Shown here piece after piece: positions 6,502 to 13,581 of a stretch of DNA of 34,932 nt (the first letter of the stretch is position 1; each line of letters begins with the position of its first letter). The translations under genes were made by a program, and so were the position numbers. The DNA comes from a virus: IMG/VR virus record IMGVR_UViG_3300046808_000295, positions 1 through 34,932 of that record; one strand, given 5' to 3'. Below the pieces are notes generated by a model. It was not told where the DNA came from. It searched no databases and saw nothing but the letters and a program-made list of their open reading frames with translations.

Positions 6502-9267
6502 ATGGCAAACACATTAAGATTTAAAAGGGGATTAGTAAGTGGGATACCAATTGCATTGGCTGGTGAGCCATTGTTCACTACTGATACTTTTGACCTTTAT
6601 ATAGGCAACGGAACGACTAACACTCGCTTCCAAAAGTACATTGCAAGTGGCACAACATCCCAACTCCTTAGAGGTGATGGGTCTTTGTTGACTATGCCTA
6701 TTGTCTTAACAAGTCCTTCAAGTGGGCAAGTGTTGAAGTACAACGGCACATCGTGGGTGAACGATAGTGATGCGGGGATAACGGGTTCGGGGGCGGCTGG
6801 TCAAGTTGCATACTTCACTGGTGCGACAACGCAAGGTGGGAGTAATAACTTGTTTTGGGATGCGACTAATGTAAGATTAGGAATAGGTACAAATACACCT
6901 ACTACAACATTAGATATTCAAAGAAGTGGATTGAATATTTTAAAATTAAATGGCGGTACGGGGACAAATCAAGGTTCATCATTATATATACAAAATGGAA
7001 ACTTTTGTGTAGGTGATATAGCATCAATTCTTGGTGGTACACCGAACACTGCTTTTGGTTTTTATCTGCCATCTGCTCCATTAGTTTTTTATGTAGGCGG
7101 TACATTAGAACGTATGCGTCTTGATACATCGGGCAATCTCGGTCTTGGGGTTACTCCGAGTGCGTGGAGAAGTACAGAAAGAGCATTTCAGATTGGCTTG
7201 AGTGGTTCTATAAGTGCGATTAGCAATGCAATGAAAATGTCTGCTAATGTTTATGCCGATAGTAGCAATAATAATATATATATTAATAGTTCGTTTGCTA
7301 CTTTTTATTTGCAGAATTTAGGACAACACCAATGGTGGAACGCACCAAGCGGAACGGCTGGAGGAACAATATCCTTCACCCAAGCAATGACCCTCACCGC
7401 CAACGGGCGGTTGTTGTTGGGGACAACTACGGAGGGGACACAGAGGTTGCAAGTAACGGGCGATACATTACTGAAAGGTTCGGGGAACACATCTGCGACA
7501 ACGGCATTGACGGTTCAGAATAGTTCAAGTCAGAACGCTTTTAGAATCTTGAATAATGGTCAAATAAATTTAGGCAATAATGCTTCGTCTCCTATATTTA
7601 GAACAGTTACAGAGGCATCAGTTAGCGTACAGGATATTGCAGGAACTAAACTTTTATTTGTATCTCAAGATACTGAAACAGGTTCTAATCCTTCATTTCA
7701 TTTTAGTAGTAATAGTTTACTTCATACTTCAGGCAATTTAACATTTGCACAATTTAGTAGAGATTTTATACCGACAAGTGGTACAGGTACGGTTACAACT
7801 TTAAGAATATCAGGAAGCATCAATCAAACCGGCGGTGCAAACGGCATCACTCGTGGATTGTACGTTAACCCTACACTAACGGCTGCGGCTGATTGGAGGT
7901 CAATAGAAACATCGAACAACACTGGGTGGTCATACTATGGTGCGGGGACTGCTAATTCGTATTTCGGGGGTAGCGTGGGGATTGGGGCAACGAGTTTAAC
8001 TGGATATACTATAAGAATAGGAAGAACTATGACTGGTTCTACTTCTGTTTTTGGCATTGGTAATTATGGAGCAATTCAATCTGGTGTAACGAGTTCAGCA
8101 ACATATTACGATTCTTATGCAAGTACGCAATCGGCTAACTTTGGATTAACAGAAATAAGACATTTTAATGTTTCTTCATCTGGAACATTTGCAAACGTAA
8201 CGGCTGGTGGTTCAGTAACTAATCAATTTGGATTTTATGTTGATTCGTCAATAACGGGTGCAACAAACAACTACGGGTATTTTAGCAACATCGCAAGTGG
8301 CACTGGTAGGTGGAATCTGTATATGGGCGGAACGGCTGCGAATTACATTAACGGAAATACCATAATGGGAACACTTGCTGCTGATAGTGGCGAGAAACTC
8401 CAAGTCAACGGCACAATGAAGGTGACGGGGGCGAGTACGTTTGGGGGGGCGATGACTTTAGCAATTAATCAAAATTCTGGAACAATATTCACAGCACAAA
8501 ATACAACAGCTGGTACTAATTCTTATAGTCAATTAGTTGTACGTTCAGATGCAAGTGCTGGAGCAGGGGGATTTATTAAACATAGTGCAAGTTATACCGC
8601 TTATAAAATAAATACTCCAAGTAGTACAAGTATTTATAATGGTACTGCTGGGGATATTGTGTTATTAAATGATGTCGCAGCTGGTCAAATCAAAATGGCT
8701 GCTGGTGCTTCATCAACGGCTCATTTCACAATAGCAAACACCGGTGCAGCCACCTTCTCGTCAAGTGTGACGGCTAATGATAGTTGTACGATAACAAGAA
8801 GCCAAAACGGGAACACGAAGCTGACAATAACGAATATAAACACTGGCGGCAATGCTAGTGCGTTTACTGAATACAACAATGCTTCAAGCGGTGCATTGTA
8901 TGGTAAAAGAGGGTCTGCTGCTTCTACTTATAAAATATTAACACCACATGATGCAATATTGTACAATTACACAGAAGGTAATATTTCAATATTAAATGAC
9001 TTTGCGACTGGTACGATTAAAATGACCGCAGGTGGTGCATCAAATGCACATCTGACAATAGCAGCAAGTGGTTCAGCTACATTTAGTAATGCAGCGACAT
9101 TCCAAAGTACTATAACTACAACACAATTAAATCTATCTGCACTAAACACTGCACCTGCAAACTCAACAGACACGGGTACACTTGGTGAGATAAGAATAGA
9201 TGCGAATTATATATACGTTTGCACAGCAACAAACACTTGGAAAAGAGTAGCAATAGCAACATTCTAA
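6502..9267 (+). CDS. Long tail fibre / receptor-binding protein
   Basis: A 921-residue fibre. The N-terminal domain (NTLRFKRGLVSGIPIALAGEP, then LYIGNGTTNTRF, residues 1-45) is the short attachment module seen at the start of many phage fibres. A long repetitive shaft rich in Gly, Thr, Ser and Asn follows, with recurring units such as RLLLGTTTEGTQRLQVTG and GNTIMGTLAADSGEKLQVNG, and a duplicated pair of blocks (KINTPSSTSIYNGTAGDIVL, then KILTPHDAILYNYTEGNISI). The C-terminus, DTGTLGEIRIDANYIYVCTA then TNTWKRVAIATF, is a compact domain common on Bacteroidota phage fibres. No intramolecular chaperone triad was recognised. It probably contacts the host surface. The gene follows the GTW-ending fibre with 34 bases between. 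Confidence 0.75.
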   Translation: MANTLRFKRGLVSGIPIALAGEPLFTTDTFDLYIGNGTTNTRFQKYIASGTTSQLLRGDGSLLTMPIVLTSPSSGQVLKYNGTSWVNDSDAGITGSGAAGQVAYFTGATTQGGSNNLFWDATNVRLGIGTNTPTTTLDIQRSGLNILKLNGGTGTNQGSSLYIQNGNFCVGDIASILGGTPNTAFGFYLPSAPLVFYVGGTLERMRLDTSGNLGLGVTPSAWRSTERAFQIGLSGSISAISNAMKMSANVYADSSNNNIYINSSFATFYLQNLGQHQWWNAPSGTAGGTISFTQAMTLTANGRLLLGTTTEGTQRLQVTGDTLLKGSGNTSATTALTVQNSSSQNAFRILNNGQINLGNNASSPIFRTVTEASVSVQDIAGTKLLFVSQDTETGSNPSFHFSSNSLLHTSGNLTFAQFSRDFIPTSGTGTVTTLRISGSINQTGGANGITRGLYVNPTLTAAADWRSIETSNNTGWSYYGAGTANSYFGGSVGIGATSLTGYTIRIGRTMTGSTSVFGIGNYGAIQSGVTSSATYYDSYASTQSANFGLTEIRHFNVSSSGTFANVTAGGSVTNQFGFYVDSSITGATNNYGYFSNIASGTGRWNLYMGGTAANYINGNTIMGTLAADSGEKLQVNGTMKVTGASTFGGAMTLAINQNSGTIFTAQNTTAGTNSYSQLVVRSDASAGAGGFIKHSASYTAYKINTPSSTSIYNGTAGDIVLLNDVAAGQIKMAAGASSTAHFTIANTGAATFSSSVTANDSCTITRSQNGNTKLTITNINTGGNASAFTEYNNASSGALYGKRGSAASTYKILTPHDAILYNYTEGNISILNDFATGTIKMTAGGASNAHLTIAASGSATFSNAATFQSTITTTQLNLSALNTAPANSTDTGTLGEIRIDANYIYVCTATNTWKRVAIATF

Positions 9268-9284
9268 AATAAAAAATAAAAACA

Positions 9285-9563
9285 ATGAAGAGTATTCAAC
9301 CAGTACAAGTTTGGAAAAATGGCGAAGAGAAACAAGCCAATGTATTTAATCTCATCCTCATCAACGATGACTTAGCAACATCTGCTACGTTCTACTATCA
9401 ACTAATGGCATCTTCTACCGATGCTGAAGGCAATGTATCAAGTGAGATGTTGGCTGATGGGAACTGCTCTATGAGTGGTGAGGACTATCAAAATTGGGAT
9501 GACTCAAATGATGGGGCGTATAATTATTGTGCAGGTAAGTTAAATTTGGTAATTATTGCTTAA
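9285..9563 (+). CDS. Small conserved-looking protein after the fibre gene
   Basis: A 92-residue acidic protein, MKSIQPVQVWKNGEEKQANV and onward, with predicted strands, a central SATFYYQL strand, an acidic loop (SGEDYQNWDDSNDGAYNYC) and a hydrophobic end (LNLVIIA). It has two Cys residues but no CxxC pair. I do not recognise a named family. Its place right after the receptor-binding fibre and before a small coiled-coil gene suggests a tail accessory protein or fibre-assembly factor, which is inference from position only. Confidence 0.6.
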   Translation: MKSIQPVQVWKNGEEKQANVFNLILINDDLATSATFYYQLMASSTDAEGNVSSEMLADGNCSMSGEDYQNWDDSNDGAYNYCAGKLNLVIIA

Positions 9564-9595
9564 TTTCGATTATTCATATCTAAAAATTAAATACT

Positions 9596-9730
9596 ATGGA
9601 CATTAAAGAACTAAAGGCACAAGCCTACGATCTACTCGCACAAATGGAGTACATTCAAAAGCAACTCGCAGAAACTAACGCCAAGATTGGCGAACTAATG
9701 CAGAAGGATGCTAACGAAGTTAAAGAATAA
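9596..9730 (+). CDS. 44-residue coiled-coil protein
   Basis: A short ORF, MDIKELKAQAYDLLAQMEYI, ending KIGELMQKDANEVKE. It is one amphipathic helix with regular Leu/Ile spacing, a likely coiled coil. It overlaps the endolysin start at 9708 by 23 bases, which suggests coupling. The ORF starts with ATG, has a sensible composition and fills the gap between two genes. Function is unknown. A multimerising tail accessory or lysis regulator is possible. Confidence 0.6.
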   Translation: MDIKELKAQAYDLLAQMEYIQKQLAETNAKIGELMQKDANEVKE

Positions 9731-10301
9731 GATACCCATACAAGTCGTAAATGAGTTGGAGAGTGTTATGCGTGAGTTTAACATCTCCAACCCTTTTCGT
9801 TTGGCGCATTTCTTAGCACAAACGGCTCACGAGAGTGGGAATTTTAAACACGTAAGAGAGAATCTGAATTACAGCGCAGAAGGACTGCTCAAAGTATTCC
9901 CAAAGTATTTCTCTAAGGAGACTGCACTATCATACGCTCGTAGACCACAAGCGATAGCAAATATGGTTTATAATGGTCGAATGGGTAACGCATTAAGAAG
10001 TAATGATGGATTTGCTTTTCGTGGCAGAGGTTATCTAATGCTGACTGGTCGAGTAAATTATAAAGCATTTTCAGATCATATTGGTGATGCCAACATAATG
10101 ATAGAACCAGATTTAGTTGCAACAAAATACCCGCTTACATCAGCTGCTTGGTTTTTTGATAAGCGAGGACTATGGAAGATTTGTGATGAAGGATTAAGTA
10201 CAGACACGATTGTAAAAGTGTCTAAGATTGTCAATGGTGGCACTATTGGACTCGCAGACCGTATCTCCAAGACTAACGTACTATCCAATTTATTAATATG
10301 A
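9708..10301 (+). CDS. GH19-type endolysin (chitinase-like lysozyme)
   Basis: A 197-residue peptidoglycan hydrolase of the glycoside hydrolase 19 family, which cleaves the glycan backbone at the end of infection. The catalytic region is visible: FLAQTAHESG with the proposed acid Glu42, VRENLNY with Glu51 as second acidic residue, then RGRGYLMLTGRVNY around residues 105-118, the family's substrate-binding motif. The C-terminal half has the typical SAAWFFDKRGL segment. There is no signal peptide or membrane anchor, so it would depend on a holin. The spanin gene follows with a 4-base overlap, giving an endolysin-spanin pair. The ATG lies inside the preceding small ORF. Confidence 0.85.
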   Translation: MLTKLKNKIPIQVVNELESVMREFNISNPFRLAHFLAQTAHESGNFKHVRENLNYSAEGLLKVFPKYFSKETALSYARRPQAIANMVYNGRMGNALRSNDGFAFRGRGYLMLTGRVNYKAFSDHIGDANIMIEPDLVATKYPLTSAAWFFDKRGLWKICDEGLSTDTIVKVSKIVNGGTIGLADRISKTNVLSNLLI

Positions 10302-10726
10302 GAAACATCTTATTTTTACTTTTACTTACGTCTTGCGTAAGTGAGAAAGGAGTCCAACGCTACTTAGCCAAGAACCCCGATATGATTGAGAAAGTGTACT
10401 ACATTGACGAGGTACACGATACAACAACAATAGTCAAAGACTCTCTTGTTGTTGAGCGCATTACCGACTCGTTCTACACTTGGTTCACAGATACCCACTA
10501 TATTGATAGATGGAGGATCAAGAAGGTGTTAGAGCCTTGCAAGGATAGTATATTAATCGTATCTAAGCAGATAATTACGGATAGATATAAGGATGTGTAC
10601 CTAAAAGCGAAACGTGATAGCGAACTCAACGACAAGGCTCTTAAATGGTGGAGGAAAGGTCTCCTTCTTACTTGGGCGTGGATAGTACTTATACTTCTTG
10701 TGGTTTACATAATTAAGCGTAGATGA
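10298..10726 (+). CDS. One-piece (unimolecular) spanin candidate
   Basis: A 142-residue protein with both ends of a u-spanin. At the N-terminus a hydrophobic segment ends in a lipobox (LLLLTSC, Cys13), predicting an outer-membrane lipoprotein. At the C-terminus a strong transmembrane helix (about residues 121-138, LLLTWAWIVLILLVVYII) is followed by KRR. The region between is polar, beta/helical and rich in Asp and Thr. Such a protein links outer and inner membranes and fuses them in the last step of lysis of Gram-negative hosts. Position right after the endolysin supports this. It overlaps the next gene by 4 bases. Confidence 0.75.
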   Translation: MRNILFLLLLTSCVSEKGVQRYLAKNPDMIEKVYYIDEVHDTTTIVKDSLVVERITDSFYTWFTDTHYIDRWRIKKVLEPCKDSILIVSKQIITDRYKDVYLKAKRDSELNDKALKWWRKGLLLTWAWIVLILLVVYIIKRR

Positions 10727-11751
10727 GTGAAAAGAGCATAATAGCGAAAGATTATTGTGCGAAATTTAAGAATATGAAAACGTACACTCTTGCCTCCAAG
10801 ATGTACAAAGAGAATATACCGCTATTTGACTCTATTCAAAATGCAAGGCAAATGCTTCTATATTATCGTGGTTTGCACGGTGATAAGAAACGAGCCAGAA
10901 CAAAAGACAAATCCTATTTTATGCCCAAAACCTACGATACTACCAACTCTAAACCCGAGCAAGTGAACACATCCGCAAAGGTGTTAATCTTAGATATTGA
11001 GACAGCACCCATTATGGCTTATGTGTGGGGGATATGGCAACAAAATGTAGGTACTCATCAGATACAAAGTGATTGGTTTTGCCTTACCTGGTCAGCCAAG
11101 TGGCTATTCGAGGACAAGGTGTATAGTGGGAAGCTAAAGCCAAAAGAGGTAGCCGAGCAAGATGATAAGCGCATCATACAAGGGATATGGCGATTGGTTA
11201 ACGATGCAGATATCGTGGTGGCGCATAATGGCGCAAAATTCGACATCCCAAGACTTAACTCAAGATTTATCATTAATGGGTTAAATCCTCCTCTCCCATA
11301 CCAAATTATTGATACTTTGGTGCATATCCGTAGGCAGTTCGGGTTCACTTCAAACAAACTGGACTATGTAAACAAACTACTTAACCTTGAGAGAAAGAAG
11401 GATACTAATTTTGAGTTGTGGGAGAGGTGTATGAAAGGAGAGAGTAAAGCACTCAAGGAGATGGAGGATTATAACATACAAGATGTGCGCATATTAGAGG
11501 AGACTTACCTTGTTATAAGACCTTGGATTAAGCCTCATCCTAATATGGGTTTATTTATTTTGGATGAGAAGGAGCATCGCTGCCCTAATTGTGGATCTGA
11601 TAAACTAAGTGAGCAAGGTAAGAACTACAACACGACTGCGAATGTGTATGTACTAATGAGATGTGATAATTGTGGAGCATCGAGTAGGAAAAGGCTTGGT
11701 AGCGCAACAATCAAACAAAAGCGACATTTACTTATCTCTGCTGCACGATGA
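10723..11751 (+). CDS. DnaQ-like 3'-5' exonuclease with C-terminal zinc ribbon
   Basis: A 342-residue protein in three parts. Residues 1-80 are a helical N-terminus, possibly DNA-binding. Residues 85-270 carry an RNase H-like exonuclease fold: LILDIETAP (Asp91, Glu93), VVAHNGAKFDIPRLNSR (ExoII-type Asp), and YNIQDVRILEETY (ExoIII-type Asp). The C-terminal 60 residues hold a zinc ribbon (CPNC and CDNC). The acidic residues fit two-metal-ion exonuclease chemistry. No polymerase domain is attached. It probably processes DNA ends during replication or recombination. It overlaps both neighbours by 4 bases, placing it at the transition from lysis genes to DNA metabolism genes. Confidence 0.8.
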   Translation: MSEKSIIAKDYCAKFKNMKTYTLASKMYKENIPLFDSIQNARQMLLYYRGLHGDKKRARTKDKSYFMPKTYDTTNSKPEQVNTSAKVLILDIETAPIMAYVWGIWQQNVGTHQIQSDWFCLTWSAKWLFEDKVYSGKLKPKEVAEQDDKRIIQGIWRLVNDADIVVAHNGAKFDIPRLNSRFIINGLNPPLPYQIIDTLVHIRRQFGFTSNKLDYVNKLLNLERKKDTNFELWERCMKGESKALKEMEDYNIQDVRILEETYLVIRPWIKPHPNMGLFILDEKEHRCPNCGSDKLSEQGKNYNTTANVYVLMRCDNCGASSRKRLGSATIKQKRHLLISAAR

Positions 11752-12020
11752 AACGCATAAAAGTAAAATATAGCAAATTAGGTAAGCAAAAAGTATGGGG
11801 GTTTGCTCATAGTGATGGGTTAATAGAAATAGACGAGAAGCTAAAAGGAAAGAAGCATCTTGAAATTTTGCTTCACGAATGCCTACATATCTTGAACCCT
11901 ACCGATACCGAGGAGGAGGTGGTAACCAAGAGTGTGATCTTAACCAATACCCTATGGGGTGAAAAATATAGGAGGGTGGATGAGAGTCCGCATCCTCCAC
12001 TACAAGACGGGTCAATTTAG
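11748..12020 (+). CDS. Small HExxH metalloprotein (SprT/ImmA-like)
   Basis: A 90-residue protein with the zinc-protease signature HECLH at residues 43-47 within a helix (LEILLHECLHIL). It is preceded by a strand (LIEIDEKL) as in small phage and plasmid SprT- or ImmA-type proteins. A third zinc ligand is not obvious, although Glu residues follow (TDTEEEVVTKS). Activity is therefore uncertain. It overlaps the exonuclease gene by 4 bases and is followed by a strong terminator. Confidence 0.65.
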   Translation: MKRIKVKYSKLGKQKVWGFAHSDGLIEIDEKLKGKKHLEILLHECLHILNPTDTEEEVVTKSVILTNTLWGEKYRRVDESPHPPLQDGSI

Positions 12021-12047
12021 TATGCAGTTTTGGTTGTTATGTCCACG

Positions 12048-12074
12048 ACCCCCATTTCTATGGGGGTTTTTCTT
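12048..12074 (+). terminator. Rho-independent terminator after the HExxH gene
   Basis: An 8-bp stem (ACCCCCAT at 12048-12055 with ATGGGGGT at 12060-12067), a TTCT loop and a following run of T (12067-12074). It ends the lysis/exonuclease transcription unit just before the regulator promoter. Confidence 0.9.
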
Positions 12075-12145
12075 TCTATTGTGAGCGAAGTGAACAATAT
12101 GCGAAGCAGTGTATTATGATAACTTTAACAAAATATATTTCTGTA

Positions 12146-12169
12146 TTGTCAGATATGTTATTACATTTG
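12146..12169 (+). promoter_or_regulatory. Bacteroidota-type promoter of the XRE regulator
   Basis: The sequence TACATTTG at 12162-12169 fits the TAnnTTTG -7 element of Bacteroidota sigma factor exactly. A TTG at 12146-12148 is closer than the usual -33 spacing, so the upstream element is weak. Transcription would start near 12176, leaving a very short leader before ATG 12185. Lying directly after a terminator supports a new start here. Confidence 0.55.
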
Positions 12170-12184
12170 CAGTACAACAAATTT

Positions 12185-12415
12185 ATGGACATGAAAATAA
12201 TCATTAAAGAAGAACTACGCGCCCTTAGAGATAGTAAGGGTGTATCAAGAGAGACACTATCGAAAGTTGCCAATGTAACTATGCAGACCATCTACCGAGC
12301 TGAGACTACTGGTAAGATTAACTTAGTTAACTATGTCAAGATTATTAACGCACTTGAAAACTATACTTATGATACATCTACTGTGGATCGTGGTAGTCAC
12401 GTTAATTACATTTAG
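12185..12415 (+). CDS. Cro/CI-type helix-turn-helix regulator
   Basis: A small DNA-binding protein (about 76 residues from ATG 12185) with an XRE fold: KEELRALRDSKGVSRETLSK, then VANVTMQTIYRAETTGKIN. SRETLSKVANVTMQTIYRAE is the helix-turn-helix and NLVNYVKIINALENY is helix 4/5. I prefer 12185 over an ATG at 12116 because the promoter-like element lies between them and conserved sequence starts only at 12185. As the only obvious regulator, it may control the early operon or its own promoter. No integrase is present, so a lysogeny role is doubtful. Confidence 0.7.
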   Translation: MDMKIIIKEELRALRDSKGVSRETLSKVANVTMQTIYRAETTGKINLVNYVKIINALENYTYDTSTVDRGSHVNYI

Positions 12416-12440
12416 TGTAATATTATCTAAGCCACAATGG

Positions 12441-12701
12441 ATGGCTACAATCGAGAAGCATAAGAAGAGAACTAATGACAAGTACAAATTACCACCTGAG
12501 TTTTGGAGAGACATCAACGAGCTTGAGGTAATGCTACACGAGATGACAAAAGACGATGCAAGGTATGTGTTTAATGCAATTAATAAAGTAAGTGATAAGT
12601 ATATGAAATATTATATGAACTTTACTTACGACCAACAGATGTCAAGGCTAATAACTAAGTATAACGACAAAGTATTTTTATTATCAACAAAAACCAAGTA
12701 A
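12441..12701 (+). CDS. Small helical protein of unknown function
   Basis: About 86 residues from ATG 12441: a basic start (MATIEKHKKRTNDKY) followed by amphipathic helices (PPEFWRDINELEVMLHEM, then MKYYMNFTYDQQMSRLI). The frame is open upstream to 12333, which would add a hydrophobic segment, but that part overlaps the regulator gene by 83 bases and is probably a shadow. The SSB-like gene follows after one base. No family was recognised. Its place suggests a DNA-metabolism accessory. Confidence 0.55.
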   Translation: MATIEKHKKRTNDKYKLPPEFWRDINELEVMLHEMTKDDARYVFNAINKVSDKYMKYYMNFTYDQQMSRLITKYNDKVFLLSTKTK

Positions 12702-12702
12702 A

Positions 12703-13284
12703 ATGGGACTAAATCAAAGTCAAAGCAAGGGAGTGTTTTTAACTATTACTAATGGTAAATTGGTCCGCCAGTTTCCTACTCCAACAGAGAAGTCTGTATC
12801 AAGAGTTAACAAGATGGGCAGAGAAGTACACGAAGAGTTTTATGACTCTCTATCGGGTTACATCACTGACATCAAGACAAGAGAGTCTGAGTATGGTAAG
12901 AGTTGGGTTATCGTTGTAAAAGATGATAGCACATTCTTTAACCTTGAGTGTGGCTACTCTTCAGGCTATGCGATGAGCTTCCTCAAAGCATTGCCAAATG
13001 CTGACCTTACAGGTCTTGTTACATTATCACCTAAGTTAATCATTGATGGTGATAAGAAGCAAAGTGTACTTTTCATTTCCCAAAATGGGAACGGATTGAA
13101 GCACTTTTGGACAAAGGCTAACCCTGGTGAGCTGCCCGATCTTAAAAAGATTAAGGTAAAAGGCAAGGACACTTGGGATGATAGCGAGAGGCTTGAATTT
13201 TTGGAAGAGTATGTAAAAAGTACTATCTTACCTAAGATTAAGCCAACCCTCCAAGAAATGAGCGAGGATGATACACCTTTTTAG
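12703..13284 (+). CDS. SSB-like single-stranded DNA-binding protein
   Basis: A 193-residue protein whose last residues, MSEDDTPF, match the acidic C-terminal tip of bacterial SSB (consensus DDDIPF), which recruits replication and repair proteins. The body is beta-rich at the N-terminus (GVFLTITNGKLVRQF, SGYITDIKTRESEYGKSWVI, STFFNLECGYSSGYAMSFL), as in an OB fold. It does not resemble cellular SSB closely, so fold assignment is inference. A linker (DTWDDSERLEFLEEYVKS) precedes the tip. It lies among nucleases and before the primase, consistent with covering single strands during replication. Confidence 0.65.
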   Translation: MGLNQSQSKGVFLTITNGKLVRQFPTPTEKSVSRVNKMGREVHEEFYDSLSGYITDIKTRESEYGKSWVIVVKDDSTFFNLECGYSSGYAMSFLKALPNADLTGLVTLSPKLIIDGDKKQSVLFISQNGNGLKHFWTKANPGELPDLKKIKVKGKDTWDDSERLEFLEEYVKSTILPKIKPTLQEMSEDDTPF

Positions 13285-13296
13285 GTTTGGTAATTA

Positions 13297-13352
13297 GAGG
13301 GGAGATTAGATGCAGGTGCAATAAATCAAGGGTTCGATTCCCTTCTCCCCTC
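13297..13352 (+). ncRNA. Shortened tRNA-like hairpin structure (acceptor plus T-arm only)
   Basis: A segment of 56 bases has an 8-bp outer stem (GAGGGGAG at 13297-13304 with CTCCCCTC at 13345-13352) and a canonical T-arm (AAGGG, TTCGATT loop, CCCTT, 13328-13344). Only 23 bases (13305-13327) lie where a D-arm and an anticodon arm should be, far too few for a normal tRNA. It could be a decayed tRNA, a minimal tRNA-like RNA or a processed element. No CCA is encoded. Confidence 0.5.
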
Positions 13353-13412
13353 CTAAATATTCCCTTCGAAGCGAAGGAAAAGTTTGTTTCATATGGTGTG
13401 TTTTAAACTGTT

Positions 13413-13444
13413 CCTCCTATGTTTCTACATCGGGAGGTTTTTTT
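13413..13444 (+). terminator. Rho-independent terminator between the two tRNA-like structures
   Basis: The arms CCTCC (13413-13417) and GGAGG (13433-13437) are joined by an inner ATGT/ACAT pairing, and seven T residues follow (13438-13444). It would end transcription from the SSB-like gene through the first tRNA-like structure. Confidence 0.8.
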
Positions 13445-13461
13445 AGAAAATAAATTTCCTT

Positions 13462-13554
13462 AGTCAGGTGGCGGAATGGTAGACGCTTAAGGATAGGTAA
13501 TATCTCAGTTATATGTAAATCCTAACCATACAGGTTCGAGTCCTGTCTTGACTG
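13462..13554 (+). tRNA. tRNA-Leu-like gene with unusual anticodon arm
   Basis: The acceptor stem AGTCAGG (13462-13468) pairs with CTTGACT (13547-13553), including one G-T pair, and G13554 is the discriminator. The D-arm region GGCGGAATGGTAGACGC is typical of tRNA-Leu. The T-arm is ACAGG/CCTGT with loop TTCGAGT. The 43 bases between D-arm and T-arm do not form a standard anticodon arm plus variable arm. Instead TTAAGGAT pairs with ATCCTAA and encloses a short ATAT/ATAT hairpin with loop CTCAGTT, which would place CAG (Leu) as anticodon. Function as a real tRNA is uncertain. Confidence 0.5.
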
Positions 13555-13581
13555 CTCATTTAATACTTAAACTATATACTA

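Noticed and set aside
5040-9267. Variable fibre genes as targets of a diversity-generating retroelement
   Set aside because: No reverse transcriptase motif (YxDD) and no template/variable repeat pair with adenine substitutions were seen.
12333-12440. Hydrophobic N-terminal extension giving a membrane protein
   Set aside because: It overlaps the regulator gene by 83 bases in another frame. The ATG at 12441 gives a clean start after the regulator stop.
13297-13554. tRNA-like ends as possible phage attachment (attP) sites
   Set aside because: No integrase or recombinase gene is visible anywhere in the window, so an attachment role has no support.
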